Source: Brevundimonas sp. NIBR11
GTDB taxonomy: Bacteria; Pseudomonadota; Alphaproteobacteria; Caulobacterales; Caulobacteraceae
Assembly: GCF_027912535.1 (NCBI RefSeq)
Contig: NZ_CP115465.1
Location: 3,018,001-3,082,000, forward strand
Direction: 5' to 3'
Length of the DNA stretch: 64,000 nt
In this document: positions 1-7,998 of the stretch, piece by piece
Position numbering within the stretch: position 1 is the first letter of the stretch
Layout: each line of letters begins with the position of its first letter
Made by a program: the position numbers and the translations under genes
Notes under the pieces: generated by a model
Databases searched by the model: none
Seen by the model: the letters and a program-made list of their open reading frames with translations, nothing else
Told to the model about the DNA's origin: nothing

Positions 1-655
1 CCTTGGCGCCCAGCGACGCCATTTCCAGCATCTCCTCGTAGGAGACCTTCTCCAGCCGCCGGGCCTTGGCCACGATGCGTGGATCGGTCGTGTAGACCCC
101 GTCCACGTCGGTATAGATGTCGCAGGCGCAGCCCAGAGCGGCGGCCACCGCGACCGCAGACGTGTCCGACCCGCCCCGACCCAGGGTCGTGATGCGGTTG
201 GTCGGGGACACCCCCTGGAAGCCGGGAATGATGGCGATCTCGCCGGCGTCGAGCGCGGCGCCCAGCACATCGCCCGGAACATCGACGATGCGGGCGCGAG
301 CGTGGTCCTCGTCCGTCAGGATCGGCACCTGCCAGCCCATCCAGCTGCGGGCGTTGAACCCCATGTTGCGCAGCGTCAGGGCCAGAAGACCCGAGGTCAC
401 CTGTTCGCCCGAGGCCACGACGACGTCGTACTCATCGTCCGACAGCGGCAGGCCGGGGGCGGCCGCGCCGGCGCCGTCGGTCCAGGCGACCAGTTCGTTG
501 GTCTTGCCGGCCATGGCCGAGACGACGACAGCCACCGAATGGCCGGCCTTGACCTCTGCGGCGACGATGCGGGCGGCGCGGCGGATACGCTCCAGGTCGC
601 CCATGGAGGTGCCGCCGAACTTCATCACCAGTCGCGTGTTGGTCGGCCGCGTCAT
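1..655 (-). CDS. lysC: aspartate kinase, N-terminal part (gene runs off the left edge)
   Basis: Aspartokinase phosphorylates L-aspartate with ATP, the first step towards lysine, diaminopimelate, threonine and methionine. About 218 codons are in the window. The protein opens with [19 protein letters not shown], whose KFGGTS is the nucleotide-binding signature of the family. It continues with [26 protein letters not shown] and [13 protein letters not shown], all typical of the amino-acid-kinase fold. The regulatory ACT domains lie outside the window. I took the ATG at 655; another in-frame ATG lies at 667 and would add four residues. The gene is divergent from ubiG with only about 57 bp between them, so the two promoters must be close together or overlap. 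The identification is firm; only the exact start is open. Confidence 0.95.
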   Translation of the reverse strand, partial: MTRPTNTRLVMKFGGTSMGDLERIRRAARIVAAEVKAGHSVAVVVSAMAGKTNELVAWTDGAGAAAPGLPLSDDEYDVVVASGEQVTSGLLALTLRNMGFNARSWMGWQVPILTDEDHARARIVDVPGDVLGAALDAGEIAIIPGFQGVSPTNRITTLGRGGSDTSAVAVAAALGCACDIYTDVDGVYTTDPRIVAKARRLEKVSYEEMLEMASLGAK

Positions 656-712
656 CGTGGCGAACATCCCCGTCTTGCCAGAGGGCCGCAAAAGAGGTTC
701 ACCCTTGCGCCC

Positions 713-1516
713 ATGGCCGCTTCTACCGACCCGTCGCCGATGCGCAAACCCCAAACGCAGCAAGGTTTTTCCGATGTGGCCGAAGGCGCCTCGATCGACC
801 CCGCCGATGTGGCCCGCTTCTCGGCCCAGGCGGCGGAGTGGTGGGACGCCAAGGGACCCTTCGCGCCCCTGCACAAGTTCAATCCGGCGCGGCTGACCTT
901 CATCCGCCGGAGCCTGGCTGAACACTTCGGCCGCCACACGAAAGCGCGGGCCGCGTTCGAGGGGTTGAGCCTGATCGACATCGGCTGCGGCGGAGGCCTG
1001 ATCGCCGAGCCGATGCGGCGGATGGGGTTTCAGGTCACCGCCGTCGACGCCTCGTCGGAGAATATCGGCACCGCCCGCGCCCATGCGGCCGAGCAGGGAC
1101 TGGACATCGCCTATCGAGCCGCGACGGTCGAACAGGTTGAGGCGGAAGCTGCGGGGCCTTTCGATGTTGTCCTGGTGCTGGAGATCATCGAGCATGTGGC
1201 CGATCCGGAGGCCTTCCTGCGCGCCTGTTCGCGGCTGGTGGCTCCGGGTGGGATCATGATCGTCGCCACCCTGAACCGCACCCTGAAGTCGCTGGCCCTA
1301 GGCAAGTTCGCGGCCGAATACGTGCTGCGCTGGGTGCCGGCCGGGACTCACGACTGGCGTCAGTTCCTGAAGCCCCAGGAGATCCGCGACATGCTGGAGG
1401 GCGAACCCTTCACGATCACCGGTCCGTTCGGCCTGAAGTACAATCCGCTGTCCGGCCGCTGGAGCGAGGGCGCCGAGGCGGAGATCAACTACATGATGCT
1501 GGCCGCGCGGGACTGA
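713..1516 (+). CDS. ubiG: ubiquinone biosynthesis O-methyltransferase UbiG
   Basis: SAM-dependent methyltransferase that carries out both O-methylations in ubiquinone synthesis. The protein is 267 aa. The N-terminal [19 protein letters not shown] is the UbiG hallmark (F-W-D-x-x-G-x-x-x-x-L-H). SAM motif I is LIDIGCGGG at about residues 87-95, and the acidic residue of motif II lies in VTAVDAS. The C-terminal [12 protein letters not shown] is also typical. The open frame extends much further upstream, but homology begins around the ATG at 713, and the upstream part is antisense to lysC, so the longer reading is not believable. Divergent from lysC. Confidence 0.95.
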   Translation: MAASTDPSPMRKPQTQQGFSDVAEGASIDPADVARFSAQAAEWWDAKGPFAPLHKFNPARLTFIRRSLAEHFGRHTKARAAFEGLSLIDIGCGGGLIAEPMRRMGFQVTAVDASSENIGTARAHAAEQGLDIAYRAATVEQVEAEAAGPFDVVLVLEIIEHVADPEAFLRACSRLVAPGGIMIVATLNRTLKSLALGKFAAEYVLRWVPAGTHDWRQFLKPQEIRDMLEGEPFTITGPFGLKYNPLSGRWSEGAEAEINYMMLAARD

Positions 1517-1616
1517 CCGCCAAGCTTACGGCGATTTCATCTAGCTGTCGGACTTGTAACGGGATTATGGCCGGCCAAGCTGGCATCCAGGCTCCATCGC
1601 AATGGAGACCTCCCCG

Positions 1617-1832
1617 ATGAAACGCCTTCTGATCCTCGCCGCCGCCGCGTCCGCCGCCGTCCTGACCTCGGGCTGCATCATGGTCAACGGCGCCGACGTC
1701 TCGGACGACACGGCCTGGCACGGCAACAACGCCCAGCCGTTCGACGGCGCGCGCGACGACTGCCACCGCACGACCGACAGCGACCACGCTTTCCGCGCCT
1801 GCATGGCCGACAAGGGTTGGACCCGCAGCTAG
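1617..1832 (+). CDS. small predicted lipoprotein, function unknown
   Basis: A 71-aa protein with a positively charged start (MKRLL), a short Ala-rich hydrophobic stretch and a lipobox LTSGC, so it should be lipidated at that Cys and anchored in a membrane. The mature part is polar and contains two further cysteines (DDCHRT and RACMADKG) that could form a disulfide in the periplasm. I chose the ATG at 1617 because GGAG sits at a good distance upstream; an in-frame ATG at 1602 would put charged residues before the signal sequence. Its stop shares bases with the stop of the convergent acetyltransferase gene. I recognise no family. Confidence 0.75.
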   Translation: MKRLLILAAAASAAVLTSGCIMVNGADVSDDTAWHGNNAQPFDGARDDCHRTTDSDHAFRACMADKGWTRS

Positions 1833-2335
1833 ACCGGTCGCGTCATGTAGCGGGCGTCGGAGCCGTAGCTGGTCAGTTTGGCCGCCATCTCCGGCGTCTC
1901 TCGCACCTCGAAGCCGTGTCCGCGCCAGAAGTCGACGGCGTCGTTGACGGCGACCAGCGCGATCGTCGCCCAGTCGCCGGTCTTCGCCAGATCGACCACC
2001 GCCTGCACGGCCGGCTTCGACCAGCCCTGACCTCGCACAGCCGGGGTCAGGGCGAGGTCGTGCAGATACATCACGCCCGCGCCCGCCGGGATCGTCTCGA
2101 TCAGGGTGTTCAGCGTCGGTGCTGCCTCGGCCCGCCAGGGATAGGCGACGATATAGCCCTCCAGCCCTGCCCCGCTCTCCAGCACGAAACAGCCCTGAGG
2201 GTTCAGCGCCAGCCGGTTGGCGAACATCGGCCGCCCCTCGAAATGGTTCGGAAAGCCGATGACCGCGATTTCGGCCACCCGATCGAGATCCGCCTCGGTC
2301 ATCGGCCGCCAGCCAGCATTCAGGGGTTCGGGCAT
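1829..2335 (-). CDS. GNAT family N-acetyltransferase
   Basis: A 168-aa protein of the Gcn5-related acetyltransferase fold. The stretch GVMYLHDLALTPAVRGQGW carries beta-strand 4 and the acetyl-CoA pyrophosphate loop (R/Q-x-x-G-x-G/A, here RGQGW). The C-terminal AVNDAVDFWRGHGFEVRE matches the usual N-x-x-A-x-x-F/W-Y-x-x-x-G-F pattern. The substrate cannot be told. The ATG at 2335 overlaps the end of the DUF6265 gene by 16 nt, so both are likely in one minus-strand operon with the AraC regulator. A longer upstream reading exists but merely overlaps that gene in another frame. Confidence 0.85.
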   Translation of the reverse strand: MPEPLNAGWRPMTEADLDRVAEIAVIGFPNHFEGRPMFANRLALNPQGCFVLESGAGLEGYIVAYPWRAEAAPTLNTLIETIPAGAGVMYLHDLALTPAVRGQGWSKPAVQAVVDLAKTGDWATIALVAVNDAVDFWRGHGFEVRETPEMAAKLTSYGSDARYMTRPV

Positions 2336-2778
2336 CTCGTATTCAACTCGGCCTTGTCGAAGCGCCAGTCCATCGACTGTTCGCGGTCGCCCATATGGCC
2401 CTCGATCCGGGCCGTCAGGACGTCTCCGGTCCGCTGATAGATGACCCGCTGGGGAAAGTCGTTGTCCAGGTTCTGGAACACCGCGCGACCTTCCGTCGCC
2501 TCGATCAGGCCAAAGGCTGTCGGCGGCGCCCCGCCGGGCTGGGCGACATAAGACACTACGCCGTCCACCGGCGCGATCCGGGCGAACTCGAACGAGGCTC
2601 GCCCCCGCGAAACCGTCGTCGCGGCTCCAACTAGGATTCCTCCGCGCGGGTCGGTCCAGGTCTCCGACGCCTCGCCCCCATTGGAGCAATCCAGCCAGTA
2701 GCCGGCCATCCATGACAGGTCGGGGGTGGCAGGCGCGGCTTGCAACAGGCCGGCGGCGATCAGGGCGGCAAGGGTCAT
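2320..2778 (-). CDS. exported DUF6265-like protein
   Basis: A 152-aa protein with a short N-terminal signal sequence (MTLAALIAAGLLQAAPA). The mature part starts DLSWMAGYWLDC and contains GEASETWTDPRGG and FEFARI, which resemble DUF6265, a lipocalin-like beta-barrel family of unknown function. That assignment is from memory of the family pattern. The start is supported by GGAGG about 8 nt upstream of the ATG. It lies between an AraC-type regulator and a GNAT gene, all on the minus strand with little or no spacing, so they probably share a transcript. Confidence 0.75.
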   Translation of the reverse strand: MTLAALIAAGLLQAAPATPDLSWMAGYWLDCSNGGEASETWTDPRGGILVGAATTVSRGRASFEFARIAPVDGVVSYVAQPGGAPPTAFGLIEATEGRAVFQNLDNDFPQRVIYQRTGDVLTARIEGHMGDREQSMDWRFDKAELNTRCPNP

Positions 2779-2820
2779 GGTCTCATCCTCCAGGCCGCTC
2801 CGGGCGGCGGCGGATCGAAG

Positions 2821-3639
2821 CTAGGCCGAGTGCGGCGGACCCGGCTTGTAGGTTTGCGACGCGATGGCGCGGGCCAGTTCGACCTGTTCACGAGCCCATT
2901 CGGTCGCGGTGCAGCCGAGGAAGCGGCGGAAGTCCCGCGCCATCTGCGGCTGATCGAAATAGCCGGCGCCCAACCCTGCCTCCAGCCAGCCGGAGGCCTC
3001 CTCACCCGGCTGGACGTGGTCGAACACCCGGCGGAAGCGGATGACCGAGCGCAGCATCCGGGGTGAAATCCCGACGCGGTCGAGGAAGCGGCGCTGCAAG
3101 GCGCGCTGCTCGGCGGGAGAGCGGTCGGGCGTGGGCTGGTCGTCCATCATGGACCCGACCTCGGCGCGCACCGCCGGGTCGATCGTCCAGCCCTGTTCGA
3201 GACGCAGGGCGTCCAGCCGGTCCGTCATGGCTCTCGCCTGAGCCTTGGGGTCGCCGGGGGGCGGGGCGACGCCCTTCAGCCGGGCGACCATGTCGAGACG
3301 CGCATCGGTGGCCGTGCTGACAGCCGCGCCCAGCCAGTCGCGGGCTCCGTCGGGATGGAAGCGGACCGCGACCAGTTCGACCGGGCCGACCGGACGAATG
3401 GCTATGGGCCGGGTCATCTGGCCGGCGAACAGGGCGGGCGGCTGGAGGCGCCAGCCGCCGTCCGGCCCCTGCTCCTCATAGGGCGAGCCGATGTCGAGGA
3501 TCAGTTCGGCGCAGCCGTCCGGGGCGATGCGTTGGACCGTGTCGGAGGGGGCGGGGTTGGCGTAGGTCCAGATCACCTTGACCCACGCGGCCAGGGATGG
3601 AGGCGGCGGAAACTCGTCGTAGCGCTCCCCCTCGCCCAA
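2821..3639 (-). CDS. AraC family transcriptional regulator
   Basis: A 272-aa regulator. The N-terminal half (to about residue 160, with PDGCAELILDIGSP and PVELVAVRFHPDGARDWLG) resembles the DUF6597 sensor domain that often precedes AraC DNA-binding domains. The C-terminal part has two helix-turn-helix units, including RFLDRVGISPRMLRSVIRF and the typical second helix GYFDQPQMARDFRRFLG. The best start is a TTG at 3639; no ATG or GTG fits the homology. It lies 3 bp downstream of the DUF1178 gene. The ligand and targets are unknown; the next genes (DUF6265, GNAT) are natural candidates. Confidence 0.85.
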   Translation of the reverse strand: MGEGERYDEFPPPPSLAAWVKVIWTYANPAPSDTVQRIAPDGCAELILDIGSPYEEQGPDGGWRLQPPALFAGQMTRPIAIRPVGPVELVAVRFHPDGARDWLGAAVSTATDARLDMVARLKGVAPPPGDPKAQARAMTDRLDALRLEQGWTIDPAVRAEVGSMMDDQPTPDRSPAEQRALQRRFLDRVGISPRMLRSVIRFRRVFDHVQPGEEASGWLEAGLGAGYFDQPQMARDFRRFLGCTATEWAREQVELARAIASQTYKPGPPHSA

Positions 3640-3642
3640 GCG

Positions 3643-4074
3643 TCAGTTTGCCTTCGACGGATCGACCGGGGCCGGCGGCAGGGGCGAACAGGGAACGCCG
3701 TCTTCCTTCAGCTTCTTCACCTCGGCGGGTGTCGCCTCACCGTAGATCTCGCGGTGTTCGGACCGGCCCTCGTGGATGTCGCGGGCCTCGCGGGCGAAGG
3801 CGTCGCCGACATAGTCGAAATTCTGCTCGACGTGGCTGCGGACCTCGCGGGCGGCCTCCATCATCATCGCCTGCATCTTGCCAAGGTCGGGCGCGGGAGC
3901 GGACTTCTTCGTGCCCGCCACGGCCGGGGCCATGATCTGTTTCGACACGGCGCGCGAAGCACAGAAGGGGCATTCGACGAGGCCGCGCGCCGCTTGATCG
4001 TCGTAGTCCGAAGACGAGCCGAACCAGGCCTCGAACGGGTGGTTGTGGTCGCAGGCGAGGGCGTAGCGGATCAC
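3643..4074 (-). CDS. DUF1178 family protein
   Basis: A 143-aa cytoplasmic protein starting MIRYALACDHNHPFEAWF, followed by LVECPFCASRAVSKQIMAP. This is the DUF1178 pattern of alphaproteobacteria: an N-terminal C-x-x-x-H and a C-P-F-C motif that could bind zinc. The second half is helical and charged and ends in a Pro-rich tail. The function is unknown. The start is a GTG (4072-4074) that overlaps the stop of the nitrilase gene as GTGA, so translation is probably coupled. The order Grx - nitrilase-like hydrolase - DUF1178 recurs in alphaproteobacteria. Confidence 0.85.
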   Translation of the reverse strand: MIRYALACDHNHPFEAWFGSSSDYDDQAARGLVECPFCASRAVSKQIMAPAVAGTKKSAPAPDLGKMQAMMMEAAREVRSHVEQNFDYVGDAFAREARDIHEGRSEHREIYGEATPAEVKKLKEDGVPCSPLPPAPVDPSKAN

Positions 4075-4922
4075 AGCGGGCCTGCGAAATCACGGTCGTG
4101 ACGGAGGGCCGGGACCGAAGATCGGGCCTTCTCAACGGCGGCGAAGTCGAGCCGGGCGTGCAGCACGCCGGGCTCGTCGTGATCCAGCTTTGCGATCACC
4201 TCGCCCCAGGGACCCACGACGGTCGAACGACCCCAGGTCTTCCGCCCATCCTCGTGCGTCCCGCCTTGTGCGGGGGCCAAGACAAAGGCGCCGGTCTCGA
4301 TGGCGCGGGCGCGCAGCAGGGTCTCCCAGTGGGCCTCGCCCGTTGGGACGGTGAAGGCGGCGGGGACCGAAACCATCGACGCCCCAGCCTTGGCCAGCCG
4401 GCGGAACAGGTGAGGGAAGCGGATGTCGTAGCAGACCGCCAGACCTAGACGACCCCAGGGCGTATCGGCCACGACCGCGCCGTCGCCGGGCCGAATGGTC
4501 GAGCTTTCGCGATAGGTCTCGCCATTCGGCAGGTCGACGTCGAAGACGTGCAGCTTGTCATACCGGGCCACGATGCCGCCGTTGGCGTCGATCAGCAGGG
4601 AACGGTTGGCTGCCCGGTCGTCGCCCTCCTGCTCCGACTTGACGATGGCCGATCCGATCAGGATCCAGACGCCCAACTCCGCCGCCAGATGGCGCACGGC
4701 CACGACCACCGCGTCCTGTCGCTCGCTGACGATGGCGAGGCCACGTCGGTCCTTGCGTTGTTCCAGAAGGTTCGAACCCTCGGGCGTCAGGATGAATTTC
4801 GCCCCCTCGGCCGCGGCCTGACGGATCAGGGGCTCAATGCGGGCCAGCGCCTCGGCCTGCGTCGTCGGGGTGCGGGTCTGGATCAGGGCGACGGGCAAAC
4901 CTGGAGTGGCGCCTTCGGACAT
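4071..4922 (-). CDS. carbon-nitrogen hydrolase (nitrilase superfamily, Nit1/Nit2-like)
   Basis: A 283-aa enzyme of the nitrilase superfamily. The catalytic triad is visible: Glu48 in LTPEGSN, Lys123 in YDKLHVFDVD and Cys164 in LAVCYDIRFP. The DKLHLFDVD-like stretch is characteristic of the Nit branch. Known members act as deaminated-glutathione amidases or omega-amidases, repairing side products of transaminases, and that is a reasonable guess here. Its start overlaps the glutaredoxin stop as TGATG and its own stop overlaps the DUF1178 start, so the three genes are coupled. Pairing with glutaredoxin fits a glutathione-related role, but that is inference. Confidence 0.9.
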   Translation of the reverse strand: MSEGATPGLPVALIQTRTPTTQAEALARIEPLIRQAAAEGAKFILTPEGSNLLEQRKDRRGLAIVSERQDAVVVAVRHLAAELGVWILIGSAIVKSEQEGDDRAANRSLLIDANGGIVARYDKLHVFDVDLPNGETYRESSTIRPGDGAVVADTPWGRLGLAVCYDIRFPHLFRRLAKAGASMVSVPAAFTVPTGEAHWETLLRARAIETGAFVLAPAQGGTHEDGRKTWGRSTVVGPWGEVIAKLDHDEPGVLHARLDFAAVEKARSSVPALRHDRDFAGPL

Positions 4923-5179
4923 CAGGCCGCCAGGAGCTCGTCGAGCTCGCCGCGCCGGTCGAGGGCGTGCATGTCGTCGGAGCCGCCGATGTGTTTTCCG
5001 TCGATGAAGATCTGGGGGAAGGTGGCCTTGCCGCCCGATTTCTCGATCATCTCGGCCTTCTTCTCTGGGTCGTTGGAGGCGACGATCTCGGTGAAGTCGA
5101 CGCCCTTGCGCGCGAGCAGGCCCATGGCCGCCATGCAATAGGGGCAACCGGGTTTGGTGTAGAGGACAACGTCGGCCAA
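4922..5179 (-). CDS. grxC: glutaredoxin 3
   Basis: An 85-aa dithiol glutaredoxin. The active site is CPYC (residues 12-15, in YTKPGCPYCMAAMG). The cis-proline region is ATFPQIFIDGKHIGGSDD, the usual T-V/F-P-Q and GG glutathione-binding elements. I chose the TTG at 5179 as start: GGAGA lies six bases before it and homology begins there; the frame is open a few codons further (TTG at 5200) without a ribosome site. It reduces disulfides with glutathione in the cytoplasm. First gene of a coupled run grxC - nitrilase - DUF1178. Confidence 0.93.
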   Translation of the reverse strand: MADVVLYTKPGCPYCMAAMGLLARKGVDFTEIVASNDPEKKAEMIEKSGGKATFPQIFIDGKHIGGSDDMHALDRRGELDELLAA

Positions 5180-5243
5180 GGCAGAATCTCCGCAATTCAA
5201 AATCGACCGTGCACGGCGCAGGCCTGACGATCGAACCGTTGGC

Positions 5244-6050
5244 CTATCTAGGCAGTTCCCGCGCGGTGCGCACCCTCGCGATGACGGCCAGATCCACGGC
5301 GCGGGCTCCGGCGTCGATCAGAGCCTTGGCGCAGGCCTCGGCCGTGGCCCCGGTGGTCAGGACGTCGTCGATCAGCAGGATGCGGCGGCCGCGCACCGAT
5401 CGCGCCCCAAACTCGGAGACGGCGAAGGCCGATTTCACATTGAGTTTCCTGCCCCTCAGGCTGCGGCCGCCTTGCGTTTCCGTGGCGCGGGCGCGGACCA
5501 GGGCGTCGGGCAGGTAGTCGCGCTTCGCGGTCCGGGCCAGCGGCCTGGCGATCTCAGCGGCCTGGTTGAACCGCCGGGCGAGAAGGCGAGACGGGTGAAG
5601 GGGCACCGGGACCACGGCGTCGCAGTCCTCGACCAGCGGCGCGGCGGCGCGGCTGAGCCAGCGAGCAAAGAGCGACGCGAACTGCTGCTGGTCGCCATGT
5701 TTGAACTTCAGGATCAGGCCCCGCGAGGCGATGTCGTAGACGCAGGCGGCGCGGCACCGAGCGAAGGCATACGGCTGGGCCAGACAGGCCGCGCACCGGT
5801 CCGAGGCGAAATCGCCGCCGTCGTATTCGAACGCCGCGCCGCAGCCGTCGCAGACGGGGTCCTCCAGAAAGATCACCCGGCTCCAGGCGTTCGCCGTCAG
5901 GCCCGCGGCGGCCGTGGCCTCGCGGCTGTCGTGGGCGAGCGGCGGCAGGATCAGGTCGGCCAGACCTCGCCCAAGCGACGTCAAGCCGCGACGGATCCGC
6001 GACCGTCCGTCTTCCCAACGCTCGCTCCAGCCCCCATCCTGAAAACCCAT
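5244..6050 (-). CDS. comF: ComF family protein (double zinc ribbon and phosphoribosyltransferase fold)
   Basis: A 268-aa ComF/GntX-type protein. The zinc-binding cysteines appear as VCDGCGAAF and DRCAACLAQP. The PRTase part contains DAVVPVPLHPSRLLARRFNQA and the PRPP loop ILLIDDVLTTGATA. ComF is needed for DNA uptake in naturally competent bacteria; its role elsewhere is unclear. The ATG at 6050 overlaps the start of the divergent gene at 6049 by two bases, and 27 residues precede the usual beginning (LADLILPP), so the true start may be a downstream TTG. It lies upstream of grxC in the same direction. Confidence 0.9.
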   Translation of the reverse strand: MGFQDGGWSERWEDGRSRIRRGLTSLGRGLADLILPPLAHDSREATAAAGLTANAWSRVIFLEDPVCDGCGAAFEYDGGDFASDRCAACLAQPYAFARCRAACVYDIASRGLILKFKHGDQQQFASLFARWLSRAAAPLVEDCDAVVPVPLHPSRLLARRFNQAAEIARPLARTAKRDYLPDALVRARATETQGGRSLRGRKLNVKSAFAVSEFGARSVRGRRILLIDDVLTTGATAEACAKALIDAGARAVDLAVIARVRTARELPR

Positions 6051-6933
6051 GACCGAAACCGGCCCTCCCCTGATCTTCGACGCCGCACGACGGGCGGCCC
6101 GGCTGGCGCGGTCGGAGCGACGATTTAGCGACGCCGACTTCCTGCACGCCCGCGCCGCCGAGAACGCCGTGCTCAGCCTGGAGGCGACCTTGCGGGAGTT
6201 TCCGGCCGCCGTCGACCTGTCCGCGCATCCGGGACCTTTCGCCGAAGCGCTCGCAGCCAGCGACGCGGCCGGGCGGGTCGGCGCTCCGCGCGCGGTCAGG
6301 GATCGGTCGGAACGGGCCGCGCCGGGCGCGCGAACGCTGGAAATCGAGGCAGGATCGGTGGATCTGATCGTGTCGCTGATGACGCTGCACTGGGCCAACG
6401 ATCTGCCCGGCGCGCTGAGCCAGATTCGGCGGGCGCTGAAGCCGGATGGGCTTTTCCTGGGCACGCTTCTCGGAGCGGGAACGCTGAAGGAGCTGCGCGG
6501 CGTGCTGACGGAGGCCGAGCTGGCCGAGCGCGGCGGGGCGCAGGCGCGGGTATCGCCCTTCGCCGACGGGTTCGATGGGGCAGGTCTCTTGCAGCGGGCG
6601 GGGTTTGCTTTGCCGGTGGCGGACGTGGACCGGCTGACCGTGCGCTATCCGGACCTGTTCGCCCTGATCCGCGACCTCAGGGCCATGGGGGAGACCAATG
6701 TGCTGGCGGGGACGATCCGCCCGCTGACGCGGCCGATCATCGCGCGAGCCGCGGTCCTCTACTCGGAGCGATATGGCGAGGCGGACGGCCGCATTCCGGC
6801 GACGTTCGAAATCGTCAACCTGGCCGGCTGGGCTCCGCACGAGAGCCAGCCCAAACCCCTGCCGCGCGGCTCGGCCAAGACCCGGCTCGCCGACGCTCTT
6901 GGCGTCGTCGAGCACGGGCGCACTCGAACCTAG
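6049..6933 (+). CDS. NDUFAF5-like methyltransferase-fold protein (complex I assembly family), degenerate SAM motif
   Basis: A 294-aa protein starting with PPLIFDAARRAARLARSERR, the N-terminal signature of the NDUFAF5/BioC-like family that in mitochondria hydroxylates an arginine of a complex I subunit. Further matches are SLMTLHWANDLPGALSQIRR and ALKPDGLFLGTLLGAGTLKELR. The glycine-rich motif I is poor: residues 55-64 read VDLSAHPGPF instead of a D-x-G-x-G-x-G pattern, so SAM binding is doubtful. The start is fixed, because a stop codon lies three codons upstream. The stop overlaps the stop of the convergent OmpA-like gene. Confidence 0.8.
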   Translation: MTETGPPLIFDAARRAARLARSERRFSDADFLHARAAENAVLSLEATLREFPAAVDLSAHPGPFAEALAASDAAGRVGAPRAVRDRSERAAPGARTLEIEAGSVDLIVSLMTLHWANDLPGALSQIRRALKPDGLFLGTLLGAGTLKELRGVLTEAELAERGGAQARVSPFADGFDGAGLLQRAGFALPVADVDRLTVRYPDLFALIRDLRAMGETNVLAGTIRPLTRPIIARAAVLYSERYGEADGRIPATFEIVNLAGWAPHESQPKPLPRGSAKTRLADALGVVEHGRTRT

Positions 6934-7382
6934 AGCGGGGCGGCGTCGACGAGGACTTCGGTGCGACGACGCAGGGGTTCGGCCACGCCCGACGGGGTCG
7001 TCGCGCCTTGGTCGCCCGCAGCGGCCAGTTCGAAGGCCGGCGTGGGCCAGCCTGCGGCCACGAGCGCCTCGGCCACGGCGATGGCGCGCTGTTCGGACAG
7101 AGCCTGATTCGCGTCGGCGGTGCCGGTCGCGGAGGAGAGGCCCAGCACGCGAACCGTCCTGATCTGACAGCCCTGCAACTGGCTGGCGGTCAGGCCGATC
7201 GCGGTTCGCGCCGCATCCGTCAGCTGCGCCTGGTCCTCCGCGAAATAAATGTCGAACCGCTTTGCCGCACAGGTCGAGGGTTCCGCCACCAGCGCCTCCC
7301 GGCTCGGCGTCCCCATGGTGGAACAGCCTGCCAGCGTCACGGACGCCAGACCCGCCGCCCAAATCATCGATCGCATCGTCAT
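6930..7382 (-). CDS. OmpA-family lipoprotein
   Basis: A 150-aa lipoprotein with signal sequence MTMRSMIWAAGLASVTLAGC (lipobox LAGC). The mature part fits the OmpA C-terminal peptidoglycan-binding fold: FDIYFAEDQAQLTDAARTAI, then VLGLSSATGTADANQALSEQRAIAVAEALV and the final PLRRRTEVLVD. It probably sits in the outer membrane and contacts peptidoglycan. The start at 7382 has GGAGG seven bases upstream. The extra in-frame codons upstream are not typical of a signal peptide. Convergent with the NDUFAF5-like gene, sharing a CTAG. Confidence 0.85.
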   Translation of the reverse strand: MTMRSMIWAAGLASVTLAGCSTMGTPSREALVAEPSTCAAKRFDIYFAEDQAQLTDAARTAIGLTASQLQGCQIRTVRVLGLSSATGTADANQALSEQRAIAVAEALVAAGWPTPAFELAAAGDQGATTPSGVAEPLRRRTEVLVDAAPL

Positions 7383-7434
7383 TCGCCGCCTCCTGAATTC
7401 TTCGAAGTCGTCATGGCCGGACCCGGCAGACCAA

Positions 7435-7462
7435 GGGCGGCCCGTTATCAAACGAGCCGCCC
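7435..7462. repeat. intergenic hairpin, 10-bp stem
   Basis: GGGCGGCCCG and CGAGCCGCCC are complementary over 10 bp (one G-T pair on one strand) around an 8-nt loop. It lies between two minus-strand lipoprotein genes. There is no U-run directly after it on either strand, so it may only assist the adjacent small T-rich terminator. Confidence 0.5.
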
Positions 7463-7465
7463 CCG

Positions 7466-7481
7466 AAAAAACCTTTCGGTT
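7466..7481 (-). terminator. weak intrinsic terminator after the glycine-zipper lipoprotein gene
   Basis: Read on the minus strand: AACC, loop GAAA, GGTT followed directly by more T (six T in all). The stem is only four to five base pairs but the tetraloop is of the GNRA class and the T-run is good. It lies 8 bp after the stop of the glycine-zipper gene. Confidence 0.5.
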
Positions 7482-7488
7482 CAGCGTC

Positions 7489-7839
7489 TTAGTAGCGACG
7501 TTGGCCGTTTTCCCAGTAGCACTCGGTCTGGCGGTTGTCGTAGCAGTAGTAGTAGTTTCCGCGGTTATCGCGGTAGCGTTGCTGGTTGTTGCGGTCGGCT
7601 TGCGAGCCGCGGACGGCGCCGACGGCGCCGCCGGCGAGGCCGCCGATCAGAGCGCCGGTGGCGGCGTTGCCCGAGCCGACGTTGTTGCCGATGATGGCGC
7701 CGGCGACAGCGCCGAGGCCGGCGCCGATGGCGCCTTGGCGGACAGTTTCGTTAGAGCCGTTGTTGTAGCCGTAGGGATCGCTGGCGCAGGCCGTGGCCAT
7801 GAGGCCGGCGGCCCCGATCGCGATAATCGCCTTCTTCAT
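7489..7839 (-). CDS. glycine-zipper lipoprotein
   Basis: A 116-aa predicted lipoprotein: signal MKKAIIAIGAAGLMATAC, with the lipobox ending in ATAC. The centre (about residues 34-80) is a glycine zipper with repeated G-x-x-x-G (GAIGAGLGAVAGAIIGNN, GALIGGLAGGAVGAVRG), a feature of small outer-membrane lipoproteins of the 17-kDa antigen/YMGG type. The C-terminus is Tyr/Asn/Arg-rich with two cysteines (YYCYDNRQTECYW), possibly a disulfide. I took the ATG at 7839 over one at 7854, since AAGGA precedes it at the right distance. Its role is unknown; the family is often linked to envelope stability. Confidence 0.82.
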   Translation of the reverse strand: MKKAIIAIGAAGLMATACASDPYGYNNGSNETVRQGAIGAGLGAVAGAIIGNNVGSGNAATGALIGGLAGGAVGAVRGSQADRNNQQRYRDNRGNYYYCYDNRQTECYWENGQRRY

Positions 7840-7998
7840 AGGATGGTCCTTCATTCCTGATGTTCGCCCCGGGAGCGAGAACGCTGGATTACGGCACAGG
7901 TTCCGCGCCTATGCTGTGGGCTAACGATGACATATGACTGCAGGGCGGACGCGCGAGGGGCGTGGCTCGCATCACGCCAGTCGCTGGGGAGTTTCGAT

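Noticed and set aside
302..712. Upstream extension of ubiG to a 404-codon frame
   Set aside because: It is antisense to lysC; UbiG homology begins after 713.
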